Shown piece by piece: positions 9,001 to 16,258 of a DNA stretch of 18,458 nucleotides. The position numbers and the translations under genes were made by a program. Under the pieces are notes generated by a model. The model saw only the letters and a list, made by a program, of their open reading frames with translations. It had not been told where the DNA came from and searched no databases. The stretch comes from DASULK01 sp036381835 (lineage in GTDB: Bacteria > Actinomycetota > Actinomycetes > Mycobacteriales > Micromonosporaceae), in the NCBI GenBank assembly GCA_036381835.1, contig DASVCA010000127.1:1-18458 (forward strand), written 5' to 3'. How positions within the stretch are numbered: the first letter of the stretch is position 1; every line of letters starts with the position of its first letter.

Positions 9001-10851
9001 GTGAAGACGTGGTTCCGCACGCTCGATGTGACGTGGGACGGACTCGGCTCCGAGGGCGAGGAGATGCCCCACGACTTCGCGTACGTGCGTGTGTGGGTGG
9101 GGCAGGGCGCCGATATGACGCTGCCCGGCGCGGAGGAGGAGCCGCTGCAGCCGACGGCGTTCGACCCGACGGAGACGGCGCCGCAGTTCGTGGCGACCTT
9201 GCACGCGGGCGGCACCTGGAACATCCCGGACCTGCCGCTCGACGTCGGCTGGTACGCGTGCCTGCAGTCGGTGGACACGTCGGGGAACGTGTCGGAGCGG
9301 TCGGAGGTGGCGGGCCCGGTCTCCGCGGAGCAGCTGGTCTCGGACGATCTGGTCGACGACATCATCGACGCCACGAAGATCCAGGACGACAGCATCCAGA
9401 CCGCGCACATCGTGGATGCCGCGCTCACCTCGGCGAAGATCGCCGACGCGTCGATCATCCGCGCGAAGATCGCCGACCTGGCGGTGAACGACGCGAAGAT
9501 CGAGACGATCTCGGCCGGGAAGATCATCACCGGCACGCTCGAAGCGACCGTCACCCTCTCGGGAACGATCCAGACCAGCGGCGACAGCAGCGCAAACCGG
9601 GTCGTCATGGACTCGGCCGGCATCCGGCTCTACAAGGGCTCTTCGATCGTCGGCGACTGGAAGGTCTCCGACGGCACCATCCTCATCACCGGCACCTACC
9701 GGTCCGGCACCACGGGGCAGCGGATCAACATCGACCCCGACGGCACCATGTCGTTCTACGCCTCGTCGGGCGCCAACCCCTCACGGATCAAGAACGAGGG
9801 CAACGACATCGTCTGGCGGGGCCCGCTGACCGGCGGCAAGTCCGGCCGCCTCAACGTCAACACCTTGGGTGTCGGCATCAACTACGGCGACGAGGACGAC
9901 ATCCCGGAGAGCGAAGCCGAGTTCCTGGTCCTCGACCGCCAGACCCGCATGACCGCGCCGTTCATGAACTTCCAGGTCGACCAGCGGAAGGACAGCCCGG
10001 TCGGCGGGTTTAACGACGGCTACCGCGTCCAGTTCTCGATGCTCGACGACGACGGCGACTTCATCAGCCGCTCCGGCATCTCGTACGCCATCGACAACGA
10101 CGGCTGGGGTGGCATGGCCGGCAACGACACCGGCTGGAAGCTCGCCATCGTCGGGGAAGACGGGGAAGCCGGCCGCTTCGTAGTCACCAGTGGCACGTTG
10201 AACGGCTACGGCGTTGGGTGGGCCCTCGGATGGGACAACCCTTCGTCCGGCGACGTCAAGGAAGACGTCGAAGACGCTCGAGCGCTGCTTGATCCGCTCG
10301 AGACGATCAAGAACGCGAGGGCGCGGAAGTTCCGCTACAAGTGGTCGGGCGCCGGTGAGTCACCCCGGGTGGGTGTCATTGCCGAGGAGCTGCCCGAGGT
10401 CTTGCACCGGCCGATCGTCGATGGCGGCGAGCGGATCATCGGGCTAAGCGTGAACGACCAGGTAGGCGTGCTCTGGGGCGCCATCAACCAGATCCTCGAC
10501 CAAGAGATCGTGTCGACGTCGGCCATCGCGGTACTCGACGCTAGCGGCTTCTTCCCGCCGGGCATCTTCCCGGCCGATGCCACCGCGGAGGTGGAAGTCA
10601 CCTGGGAATCGTCCCCGCCCGCGGCGCCGACTGGCGGGTTCGTGCAGGTGCACTCGTCGTTCCTGTGGGCCGGGAAGGTCGCAGCCTGGATCAAGACCGG
10701 CTCGACGACGGCCGAGGGCTGCACGGTGGTGTTCAAGAACATCAGCGGGTCGGCCTTCCCGACCAACCCGGACAACGACAACACCCGGGTCAGCGCCACC
10801 GTCATCGGGCTGGGTCTCTACACCCCGCCCTACGAGCCTCCGGAGGAGTGA
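6043..10851 (+). CDS. Tail hub/fibre protein with Gp37-like, FN3 and S74 domains
   Basis: A 1602-residue tail-tip protein; the GTG has AGGA 5 nt upstream. Domains in order: 1-193, a Rossmann-like class I amidotransferase/ThuA-like fold (ILRDRLVAAGHSVV near the start, FLRIGDG and LLDAAIEWA at the end); 197-343, a Glu/Ser/Gly/Thr-rich linker with repeated ESG; about 345-740, a Siphovirus ReqiPepy6 Gp37-like hub (Tal) domain; about 758-970, an FN3 domain split by an insert at about 797-893; 975-1092, a second FN3; 1110-1159, five decapeptide repeats around KI; about 1165-1395, a beta-rich shaft; 1398-1490, a peptidase S74 intramolecular chaperone (FRYKW, GVIAEELPEV) with candidate dyad Ser1401/Lys1406; 1490-1602, a beta-rich extension. 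It probably caps the tail and carries receptor-binding or shaft regions. If the S74 domain self-cleaves, as known for this family, the last 200 or so residues are released after folding. The hub and S74 calls are firm; the N-terminal fold is by pattern only. Confidence 0.88.
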   Translation: MATIVLVVADAGSLTTGDTILRDRLVAAGHSVVLRSDEQAEYGGSYDGVMVSDSCSGGTFGSKYDTVAKPGITCENASWRLGTYLGGVDGTDWAIESVDGNGGLTGTHTVYDSTQSQQGIDTDDLPAAATVVARLAGEADHGTYVTYEAGQPLTSGNAPARRVFLRIGDGAMDNLTATGTALLDAAIEWAYGPAGPIEKSGGDTARGTESGGVTATASSGETAVGTESGSAGPSGSEEAVGEESGYVAEGRYGTDEHAAEESGETSATNTSGETAVAAETYDTEAEIDPPLREAIAEESGHIAIPGGETAIALDAHEPPTEVTSTPPALEVVRGQEGGYVVPRYAELIITLFAVDPEDGTLTVLPDYKQLRLSRTINAKGAIQVDYPADGRNFDLLRGAVTDNRDLEIEIWSNGSPAGALRGYLQEASGDDVAEDGNWTFAGSFLEVRTDETIIYPQDRGEQVVDPDTGELTWTNPKRELVLNADTPGAVMATLWQQAQARDALDDIDYDFTTELDSNGDEWEGTITGRFSPGTTYTQMLDRMVELGLCEWAIVWDPENQRKTLKLWNPDSRGVDLTEGIRPVVLRRGKDLLDAPRKWSVREAGTHLLAAGSEGLYKEADDDTALARRDRRVERYASLNNAADEGALLAFAQAELTTVVKGLQTVEHGIGMLPGEPRPLIAYDIGDWVYSMTSTSPEKLRVMQWEVAVDDQRQLTGRVALNDLWRNAMEKLRRQLNAIQSGEAVVGTSEPSPGTEDRTPPAAPDGLTASSIAYTDPAHTQPLAMVTVGWNAVTTNADGADNPLVQAAVFILDKIEDDAANPPEPDPDQEDGGPNYDPFDPDTWTWKNCPQIVQDFAGQVRDLWVEDGSPDPVTDWLEGYIAEQSQTPTAAEDVAGYLVRYSFLGLEQVGGIPSSDPFPEEDRAWWYATPPDGTSSTSFSFGGVDAGSRLRIEVCAFDRAGNQGAWSTLDHDCVSDTTPPPVPSTPSVKTWFRTLDVTWDGLGSEGEEMPHDFAYVRVWVGQGADMTLPGAEEEPLQPTAFDPTETAPQFVATLHAGGTWNIPDLPLDVGWYACLQSVDTSGNVSERSEVAGPVSAEQLVSDDLVDDIIDATKIQDDSIQTAHIVDAALTSAKIADASIIRAKIADLAVNDAKIETISAGKIITGTLEATVTLSGTIQTSGDSSANRVVMDSAGIRLYKGSSIVGDWKVSDGTILITGTYRSGTTGQRINIDPDGTMSFYASSGANPSRIKNEGNDIVWRGPLTGGKSGRLNVNTLGVGINYGDEDDIPESEAEFLVLDRQTRMTAPFMNFQVDQRKDSPVGGFNDGYRVQFSMLDDDGDFISRSGISYAIDNDGWGGMAGNDTGWKLAIVGEDGEAGRFVVTSGTLNGYGVGWALGWDNPSSGDVKEDVEDARALLDPLETIKNARARKFRYKWSGAGESPRVGVIAEELPEVLHRPIVDGGERIIGLSVNDQVGVLWGAINQILDQEIVSTSAIAVLDASGFFPPGIFPADATAEVEVTWESSPPAAPTGGFVQVHSSFLWAGKVAAWIKTGSTTAEGCTVVFKNISGSAFPTNPDNDNTRVSATVIGLGLYTPPYEPPEE
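6631..7071 (+). repeat. Acidic ESG-repeat linker in hub gene
   Basis: Codons 197-343 encode a low-complexity stretch in which TESG/EESG recurs at irregular spacings of roughly 15-25 residues, often with ETAV, EAVG or EAIA nearby. It contains no Cys and few hydrophobic residues. It probably forms a flexible or extended spacer between the N-terminal globular domain and the hub domain. Confidence 0.6.
9370..9519 (+). repeat. Five 30-bp decapeptide repeats in hub gene
   Basis: Five consecutive 10-codon units encode ATKIQDDSIQ, TAHIVDAALT, SAKIADASII, RAKIADLAVN and DAKIETISAG. Ile sits at the fourth position of every unit, preceded by Lys in four of the five. This pattern is widespread in tail-fibre proteins, where it forms a trimeric neck between the hub and the shaft. 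Confidence 0.75.
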
Positions 10852-10853
10852 TC

Positions 10854-11033
10854 GTGGAGAACGACCCCGCGCAGCAGCTCGAGGTTCACGAGCTCGCCGC
10901 CGAGATGGAGCGCGACCCCTTGTCCAAGGCGCTGTGGGAGAACGCCCAGTACCGGGTGATCATCCGGAAGCTGCAGGCTCAGAACCAGCTCCTCAAGGAC
11001 CGGGTCGACGACCTGGAGAGGCAGAAGCAGTGA
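10854..11033 (+). CDS. Small coiled-coil protein
   Basis: A 59-residue product starting at GTG, 2 nt after the hub stop, with GGAGGAG at 10842-10848 as ribosome-binding site. A longer reading from 10665 in the same frame would lie inside the hub gene and is rejected. The protein is charged and helical throughout; the C-terminal half (IIRKLQAQNQLLKDRVDDLE) has a clear heptad pattern with Leu and Val at a/d positions, so it probably forms a coiled-coil oligomer. The stop overlaps the next start as GTGA. It has no recognisable family. Its place between tail genes suggests an assembly or minor tail role. Confidence 0.72.
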   Translation: MENDPAQQLEVHELAAEMERDPLSKALWENAQYRVIIRKLQAQNQLLKDRVDDLERQKQ

Positions 11034-11365
11034 CCGCCCGCCAGTACGACCTGCGCATCGACCAGGGGGCCGACTACCACCTGTCCATCCCGGTGGTGAA
11101 CGCCGCGGGCAACCCGTACACGGTCACCGGGTGGACGGCGCGAGGCCAGCTTCGCCGCCCGGTCGCCAGCGACGACGTCCTCTTCACCCTCGACGACCAC
11201 CTCACCGTCGAGGACACCACCGTCGAGCTGGACATCCCCGCCGAGTCCTCGGCGGAGTGGTCGTGGCGGCAGGCCCGCTACGACATCGAGCTCGTCGACC
11301 CCGACGGCCGACCCACCCGCTTGATCGAGGGCTTCGCCTTCGTCTCCCCTGAAGTCACCCGGTAG
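11030..11365 (+). CDS. Minor tail protein, LtfC-like beta-sandwich
   Basis: A 111-residue protein starting at a GTG that overlaps the upstream stop. The sequence follows the LtfC/p132/Gp6-type immunoglobulin-like pattern of actinophage minor tail proteins: an opening YDLRIDQGADYHL strand, VNAAGNPYTVTGWTARGQLR, then a YDIELVDPDGRPTRLIEGF strand pair and a closing VSPEVTR. It has no Cys, signal peptide or membrane segment. In other phages these domains sit among tail-tip and fibre proteins and are thought to be adaptor or structural sandwiches. The family call is by recognised pattern and should be confirmed by a profile search. Function beyond tail structure is unknown. Confidence 0.7.
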   Translation: MTARQYDLRIDQGADYHLSIPVVNAAGNPYTVTGWTARGQLRRPVASDDVLFTLDDHLTVEDTTVELDIPAESSAEWSWRQARYDIELVDPDGRPTRLIEGFAFVSPEVTR

Positions 11366-11394
11366 CTCCCCAGATAGATCGAAGGGAATCCACC

Positions 11395-11760
11395 ATGGCC
11401 ACTGGCCTGATTTCTGCTGCTGCGGACACCGTGCTGGGCTCGCTCGGCGAGACCTACACGTACATCCAGCTCCACACGGACGACCCGGGCGCGGACGGCA
11501 CCGCGAACGTCGCCACCGAGAGCACCCGCCAGCAGGTCACCTGGGGCACCCCGTCGAGCGGCTCGATGGCGTCCGCCGCCGACCTGGAGTGGACCAGCGT
11601 TGCCGGGTCGGAGGACTACACCCACTTCTCCGCGTGGACGCAGTCGTCGTCCGGCTCCTGCGGGTTCACCGGCACGATCAACGCGAACGCAGTGACCACC
11701 GGCGACACCTTCAAGATCGCCTCGGGTGGGCTGACCGTCTCGTTCACCGTCGCGAGCTGA
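11395..11760 (+). CDS. Small tail fibre-type protein
   Basis: A 121-residue protein with GAAGGGA at 11381-11387, a good spacing for its ATG, and a 29-nt gap to the previous gene. The pattern (YIQLHTDDPGADGTAN, then STRQQVTWG) is characteristic of a phage tail-fibre-type family seen in many actinophages, followed by a beta-rich C-terminal half with a YTHFSAWT strand and a terminal LTVSFTVAS strand. It is all beta, with no membrane segment. It immediately precedes the giant fibre gene, with only 3 nt between them, so the two are probably co-translated and may assemble together. Whether it attaches the fibre or decorates the tip cannot be told from sequence. Confidence 0.7.
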   Translation: MATGLISAAADTVLGSLGETYTYIQLHTDDPGADGTANVATESTRQQVTWGTPSSGSMASAADLEWTSVAGSEDYTHFSAWTQSSSGSCGFTGTINANAVTTGDTFKIASGGLTVSFTVAS

Positions 11761-11763
11761 CCT

Positions 11764-14700
11764 ATGGCCGTCCAGTTCGACGCCACGAGCAGCGAGTTCA
11801 CCGGCACCGCCGGCGTAGCTACCGCTCCGCTCACGATCCTCGTTTGGGGATACATCTCGAGCGACCTGGATGACTTCCAGACGTTCGTGGCGTTCGACGA
11901 CGGCTCCGACACGAACGCGATCCTCCTGCAGACGAACAGCGACGGAACCACGTTCCGTCCTTGGGTGAGCGCCAGCGGATCGGCGGACGCGTTCATTCCT
12001 ACCAACGGCGGGATGTCGGTCAGCAAGTGGTACCGGCTCGCGTTCGTGCTCAACGCCGACGGGACGAGCAAGATCTACATCGGGCCCGAAGACGGCCCGC
12101 TCGTCTCTGAGGACATGGAGTGGTCGAACGGTGTCCCCACCGGGCTGACCACGATTCGGATCGGCAACTCGGTGCTCAACACCGAGGACCTCGACGGCCG
12201 CGTTGCCAACGTCAAGGTGTACTCGGCGGCGCTGTCGGCGGCTGAAGTCGAAGCCGAGTTCGGCTCCTGGAACGCGGTCCGAACCGACGACCTCGTCCAG
12301 CACTACAAGTTCAAGACCGTCAGTACCACCGACGACTCCGGTAACGGCCACACGCTGTCCGGCGGGACCGGCGTCACACAGGCGTCGGACCCGCCGATCC
12401 CGACGGAGCTGGTCGACGCAACGAACGTCGAGTTCACCGACTCCGGCGGCCTCTCCAGCACCTTTCACATCTTCGGTGAAGGGCTGCCCACTGGGGCGGG
12501 CTTGGTGGTGCACCTCCACGGCGACGGCGCGTACGGGTACCTGAACCCGACCCACCCGTACGCGCTCGGCGGGAATCGCGGCCTCGTTGAGGTGGCGAAC
12601 GCGAAGGGCTACGCACTCGTCTCCGTGCTCGCCCCCGACACCACCGGCTCCGTCACCTGGTGGGAGAACGGGGACCGCAAATCGGACTACCTCGCCGAGC
12701 TGATCGACCACCTCATCGACACCTACGACCTCGGCCGCGAGCACGTGTGGCTGGTCGGGTACTCGGGCGGCGCCCAGCAGATCACCCAGTTCTTCGTGCC
12801 GAAGCACGGCAAGGCGAAGATCACCGGTGGTGGGGCGCTCATCATCAGCGGCGGTGGCGTACCCATCACCACCCCTACCGGGTGGGACGCAACCTTCAAG
12901 GCCGCGTTCCCCATGTACTGGGTCACCGGTGCGCTCGACGACGGCACCCACTCCGATGACGGGTACGACGCGCTCGACGACGCCCAGACCGGCAGCAGCT
13001 ACTACAGCGGGCAGGGCTTCACCGCCGACCTGAACGTGCCAGCCGCCATCGGCCACGAGCTCGACGGCGTGTTCGGCGCGATGCTCGACGACGTCCTCCC
13101 TGCGATGCCCGGCATCGACGTCCCGGACCGCACCCCCGGATCGACCCGGCCCACGCTGATCGCGTCGTACATCAACACCGCGGGCTCCACGAACTCCACC
13201 GTCTCGCCGGCGTTCACCCCGGACCCGGGCGAAGTCATCGTCGTCAAGACCTGGAACCAGGACCTCGACAACCCGAACATCGACTCGATGCAGGGCGGCG
13301 GCCTGTCGTTCGGCACCCGCCGCCACGTGCAGGCCAGTGACCACGCCGAGGTGTGGGTGTGGGTGGCCGAGGTCGGCGACACCAGCCCCGGCGAGATGAC
13401 GGTGACCACCACCTGGTGGGGCACCGGCGGCAACCACGGCATGGTCGTGGAGCGCTGGGCGAACACCATGGTCACCGCCACCCCGGCCGGGAACGACACG
13501 GTCACCGGCACCGGCACCCCGAACGTCACGGTCACCCCGACGAACGCGAACTCGGTGCTCACGTGGGTGAACGCGGACTGGAACGTCACCTCCGGAACCC
13601 CGTCGTACCGGAACGGCGCCACCCAGACGCAGGTGGCGAACCAGAACAACATCCGCGCGTTCGCGGCCTACCAGGAGCCGGACGACATTTCCGCGCAGAC
13701 CGTCGGCATGACTGCCCCGACCGGGCAGACGTGGTCGATCGCTGCTGTCGAGCTGCTCCCGGCACCCGACCCCGAACCGAAGACGATCTACGTCGCCACC
13801 ACTGGGGACGACGACAACGACGGCCTAACCACGGGGACCGCGAAGGCCACCATCGCGGGCGGCATGAGCGTCGCTGGCCCGGGCGACACGGTGCTCGTCG
13901 CTGACGGCACCTACGAGGGCAACGTCCTCACCCCGAAGGGCGGATCGTCCGGCGCCTACATCACGGTGAAGGCCGAGAACAAGTGGGGCGCCACGATCAA
14001 GGGCGACAACAGCGACGAGAAGGAAGCCGCTGTCGAGCTCAACCATGAGTACGTCCGCATCGAGGGCTTCGAGATCACCGGGGACCTGGACTCCGGGCTC
14101 CGCAACGGGGTGTCGGTCAACGCCTCGAACGTGCAGGTCGTCGGCTGCCACATCCACACGATCTGCCAGTTCCTCACCGAGGGCACCTCGTGGGAGGGCG
14201 GCGCCGGCGTTGACTTCTGGTACGAGGGCGACCTCGAGAACGTCCTGATCGACGCCAACCTGATCCACAACATCGGGCTGTGGGAGATCAGCGACCAGCA
14301 GCTCGTCCACGGCCTCTACCCGGCGCAGCCCGCGAGCAACTGCGTCATCTCGAACAACGTCATCTACGAGTGCGAGGACTACGGCATCCAGCCGTACCCG
14401 CAGGACGAGGCCACCGGCTGGATCATCGTCAACAACACGGTGGCGGTCACCGGCCGCGGTATCCGCACCGGCGACGACACGATCGTCCGCAACAACATCA
14501 GCTTCAACAACAAGACGGCTGACTTCGACGTCCGCGGTTCCGGCTCCACCCTGTCGAACAACATCTCGTTCGGCGACGGCTCCGGCACCCAGACCGGGGT
14601 CACGGTCGTGGACCCGCAGGTCGTCGACTTCTCGGGCCGGGACTTCCAGCTCGCGGCTGGGAGCCCCGCGATCGACGCGGGCACCTCCACGAACGCCCCG

Positions 14701-15852
14701 CAGACGGACTTCCTCGGTGTCACCCGCCCGCAGGGGAGTGGCGTCGACATCGGCGCCTACGAGGCCCAGCTCGCTGTCACCGGCACCGGTGCGGCCGACC
14801 TCGGGGGCCTCACCGGCTCGGCGTCCGGCACCCGCACCACCCCCGGCACCGCGGCCGCACCCCTGGGGGAGCTGTCCGGGCAGGCCACGGGTCTCCGCGC
14901 CACCTCCGGTACCGCGGAGAGTCTGCTCGGCTCGCTGGCCGCGGTGGCGACAGGCACGCGAGAGGTCATCGGTAGCGGCTCCACCGCTCTCGGCGCGCTC
15001 GTCGCCACCGCGGCTGGCACCCGGATCGTCTCCGCCTCCGCCGGCGCCCCGCTCGGTGGGTTGTCCTCGACCGCGACGGGCGAGGTCATCCCCGAGGTGG
15101 TCACCGGAACCGGCGCGGCCCCGCTCGGTGCGCTCGACGGGCAGGGTTCCGGTACCCGAACCACGTTTGGGGCCGCCAGCGGCGATCTGGGGGCGCTCTC
15201 AGCGGCCGCCTCCGGCGTTGTTATCCCCGAGGTGGTGATTGGTACCGGGGCCAGCGAACTGGGCGGCCTCAGTGCCTCTGCCTCCGGCACACGCATCGTG
15301 CCCGGCACCGCGATCGCACCGCTCGGCGGCCTCGACGCCGAAGGCATCGGCGAGGGCGTCGCCCAGATCATCGACGGCACCGCCACCGCCGCGCTCGGTG
15401 GGCTTGACGCCACCGCGACCGGCACCCGCACCACCGCGGGCACCGGTGCGGCCGACCTCGGGGGTCTCACCGGCTCGGCGTCCGGCACTCGCCACGTCGA
15501 CGGCACCGCCACCGCCGGCCTCGGTGACATGTCCGCCACCGCCACCGGCACCCGCGCCACCGTGGGCACCGGCATCGTGGTGCTCGGCGCCCTCGTCGCC
15601 ACCGCCGACGGCGCCACCATCGTCACCGGAACCGCGGCCGCTCAGCTCGGGGGTCTGGGCGCGCACGCCGACGGCCGGGTCATCGAACTCGTCGTCGGCA
15701 CCGGGTCGGCGCCGCTCGGCGGGCTCACCGCCACCGCCTTCCAGGACATGACGGGGATCCGCCCGTACGCCGGTGAACCCATCGTGTCCGGGCTGCGGGC
15801 CGGGACACCCGTTGTCACGGCACCGGTCGCGGGGCAACCAGAACCGGCCTGA
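11764..15852 (+). CDS. Multidomain fibre: LamG, serine esterase, beta-helix, repeats
   Basis: A 1362-residue fibre or receptor-binding protein starting 3 nt after the previous stop. Domains: 1 to about 205, a LamG/concanavalin-like sandwich (LDGRVANVKVYSAALS); about 215-445, an alpha/beta-hydrolase resembling PHB depolymerase/feruloyl-type esterases, with HLHGDG (250-255), nucleophile Ser334 in GYSGG, a likely acid at Asp392/393 and His431 in GHELDG; about 452-666, a beta-sandwich; 673-1002, a right-handed beta-helix (YVATTGDDDNDG start, many N-N-x-I/V turns, DIGAYEA end); 1006-1326, fifteen LGGL-type repeats; then a 36-residue tail. The likely job is binding a surface glycan and removing ester groups such as acetyl from it, at the tail tip outside the cell. 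The catalytic triad is seen by motif and spacing only; the substrate is unknown. There is no signal peptide, as expected for a virion protein. Confidence 0.85.
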   Translation: MAVQFDATSSEFTGTAGVATAPLTILVWGYISSDLDDFQTFVAFDDGSDTNAILLQTNSDGTTFRPWVSASGSADAFIPTNGGMSVSKWYRLAFVLNADGTSKIYIGPEDGPLVSEDMEWSNGVPTGLTTIRIGNSVLNTEDLDGRVANVKVYSAALSAAEVEAEFGSWNAVRTDDLVQHYKFKTVSTTDDSGNGHTLSGGTGVTQASDPPIPTELVDATNVEFTDSGGLSSTFHIFGEGLPTGAGLVVHLHGDGAYGYLNPTHPYALGGNRGLVEVANAKGYALVSVLAPDTTGSVTWWENGDRKSDYLAELIDHLIDTYDLGREHVWLVGYSGGAQQITQFFVPKHGKAKITGGGALIISGGGVPITTPTGWDATFKAAFPMYWVTGALDDGTHSDDGYDALDDAQTGSSYYSGQGFTADLNVPAAIGHELDGVFGAMLDDVLPAMPGIDVPDRTPGSTRPTLIASYINTAGSTNSTVSPAFTPDPGEVIVVKTWNQDLDNPNIDSMQGGGLSFGTRRHVQASDHAEVWVWVAEVGDTSPGEMTVTTTWWGTGGNHGMVVERWANTMVTATPAGNDTVTGTGTPNVTVTPTNANSVLTWVNADWNVTSGTPSYRNGATQTQVANQNNIRAFAAYQEPDDISAQTVGMTAPTGQTWSIAAVELLPAPDPEPKTIYVATTGDDDNDGLTTGTAKATIAGGMSVAGPGDTVLVADGTYEGNVLTPKGGSSGAYITVKAENKWGATIKGDNSDEKEAAVELNHEYVRIEGFEITGDLDSGLRNGVSVNASNVQVVGCHIHTICQFLTEGTSWEGGAGVDFWYEGDLENVLIDANLIHNIGLWEISDQQLVHGLYPAQPASNCVISNNVIYECEDYGIQPYPQDEATGWIIVNNTVAVTGRGIRTGDDTIVRNNISFNNKTADFDVRGSGSTLSNNISFGDGSGTQTGVTVVDPQVVDFSGRDFQLAAGSPAIDAGTSTNAPQTDFLGVTRPQGSGVDIGAYEAQLAVTGTGAADLGGLTGSASGTRTTPGTAAAPLGELSGQATGLRATSGTAESLLGSLAAVATGTREVIGSGSTALGALVATAAGTRIVSASAGAPLGGLSSTATGEVIPEVVTGTGAAPLGALDGQGSGTRTTFGAASGDLGALSAAASGVVIPEVVIGTGASELGGLSASASGTRIVPGTAIAPLGGLDAEGIGEGVAQIIDGTATAALGGLDATATGTRTTAGTGAADLGGLTGSASGTRHVDGTATAGLGDMSATATGTRATVGTGIVVLGALVATADGATIVTGTAAAQLGGLGAHADGRVIELVVGTGSAPLGGLTATAFQDMTGIRPYAGEPIVSGLRAGTPVVTAPVAGQPEPA
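14779..15741 (+). repeat. Fifteen 63-bp-type repeats at 3' end of fibre gene
   Basis: Codons 1006-1326 hold 15 units of the form LGGL-x-A-x-A-x-GTR followed by a GTG or GTA turn. The usual period is 21 codons (63 bp); units 5, 7 and 9 are 24 codons and unit 14 is 23, each with an extra hydrophobic strand such as VIPEVV. The DNA of units 1 (from 14784) and 11 (from 15441) is almost identical over 49 nt. Confidence 0.85.
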
Positions 15853-15872
15853 CGACGTCTAACAGGGGGGGA

Positions 15873-15893
15873 CCACGCTCGTTCTTGGCGTGG
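15873..15893 (+). other. Weak hairpin between fibre gene and membrane gene
   Basis: CCACGC (15873-15878) pairs with GCGTGG (15888-15893) across a 9-nt loop. It follows a run of seven G at 15865-15871 and has no T-tract after it, so it is not a convincing intrinsic terminator. It lies in the only intergenic gap longer than 30 nt and may act on RNA processing or on translation of the next gene. Confidence 0.3.
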
Positions 15894-15921
15894 GTGGGGT
15901 CGGGTCCGACAACCTCACACC

Positions 15922-15934
15922 GAGAGGAGCGGAG
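15922..15934 (+). promoter_or_regulatory. Ribosome-binding site deciding a TTG start
   Basis: GAGAGGAG (15922-15929) followed by GGAG (15931-15934) sits directly before TTG at 15935. The in-frame GTG at 15890 lies inside the hairpin stem with no purine-rich sequence ahead of it, so TTG is the better start. Confidence 0.55.
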
Positions 15935-16258
15935 TTGTCGACCGACCCACAGTTCTGGGCCTTGATCTGGGGAACCGTTATCGCCGCGTTCAGCGGGCTG
16001 GGCATCTTCCTCGGGTGGCTCGTCAAGCGCGCGTGGCCGTTTGTTCAGCGCGTTGTCCGCTTCATCGATCAGTGGCACGGCACCTCTACGCAGCCCGGCG
16101 TGTTGGATCGCCTGGCTGCGGTGGAAGCCGAGCTGCGGCCCAACGGGGGCGGGTCGATCAAGGACCAGATAACGCGCATGGACGCGCGCCTCAACGACAT
16201 CAGCCAGAAGCTCCGAGCCGTCGAGCCTGACTCGACGAACCGAGAGGAGATCAGGTGA
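15935..16258 (+). CDS. DUF2746-like one-TM membrane protein, possible holin
   Basis: A 107-residue protein from a TTG start. Residues about 7-30 form one strong membrane segment (FWALIWGTVIAAF and LGIFLGWLV), followed by a basic KR, then a soluble C-terminal part with QWHGTSTQPGVLDRL, a short helix and NGGGSIKDQI, and a terminal coiled-coil-like helix (ARLNDISQKLRAVE). This N-terminal TM plus PGVLDRL and NGG-S-xKD pattern is that of the DUF2746 family found beside lysis or tail genes in actinophages, some members of which are listed as holin-like membrane proteins. The stop overlaps the next gene's start as GTGA. No endolysin is visible within the window, so a lysis role is possible but not shown. 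Confidence 0.65.
   Translation: MSTDPQFWALIWGTVIAAFSGLGIFLGWLVKRAWPFVQRVVRFIDQWHGTSTQPGVLDRLAAVEAELRPNGGGSIKDQITRMDARLNDISQKLRAVEPDSTNREEIR

Noticed and set aside
10665..10853. Longer start for the small coiled-coil gene
   Set aside because: The extension lies inside the hub gene, is His/Gln/Arg-rich junk, and the GTG at 10854 has an excellent ribosome-binding site.
11278..13437. Antisense open frame opposite the fibre gene
   Set aside because: Same reason: composition artefact of the opposite, domain-rich gene.
14779..15741. CRISPR-like periodic repeat
   Set aside because: The roughly 63-bp period is in frame, lacks identical repeats with distinct spacers, and encodes a consistent protein repeat.
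15873..15893. Intrinsic terminator after the fibre gene
   Set aside because: The stem is short and no T-run follows; reported only as a weak hairpin.
15890..15934. GTG start at 15890 for the DUF2746-like gene
   Set aside because: It lies in a hairpin stem without a Shine-Dalgarno; the TTG at 15935 follows a strong one and places the membrane segment at the N-terminus as in the family.
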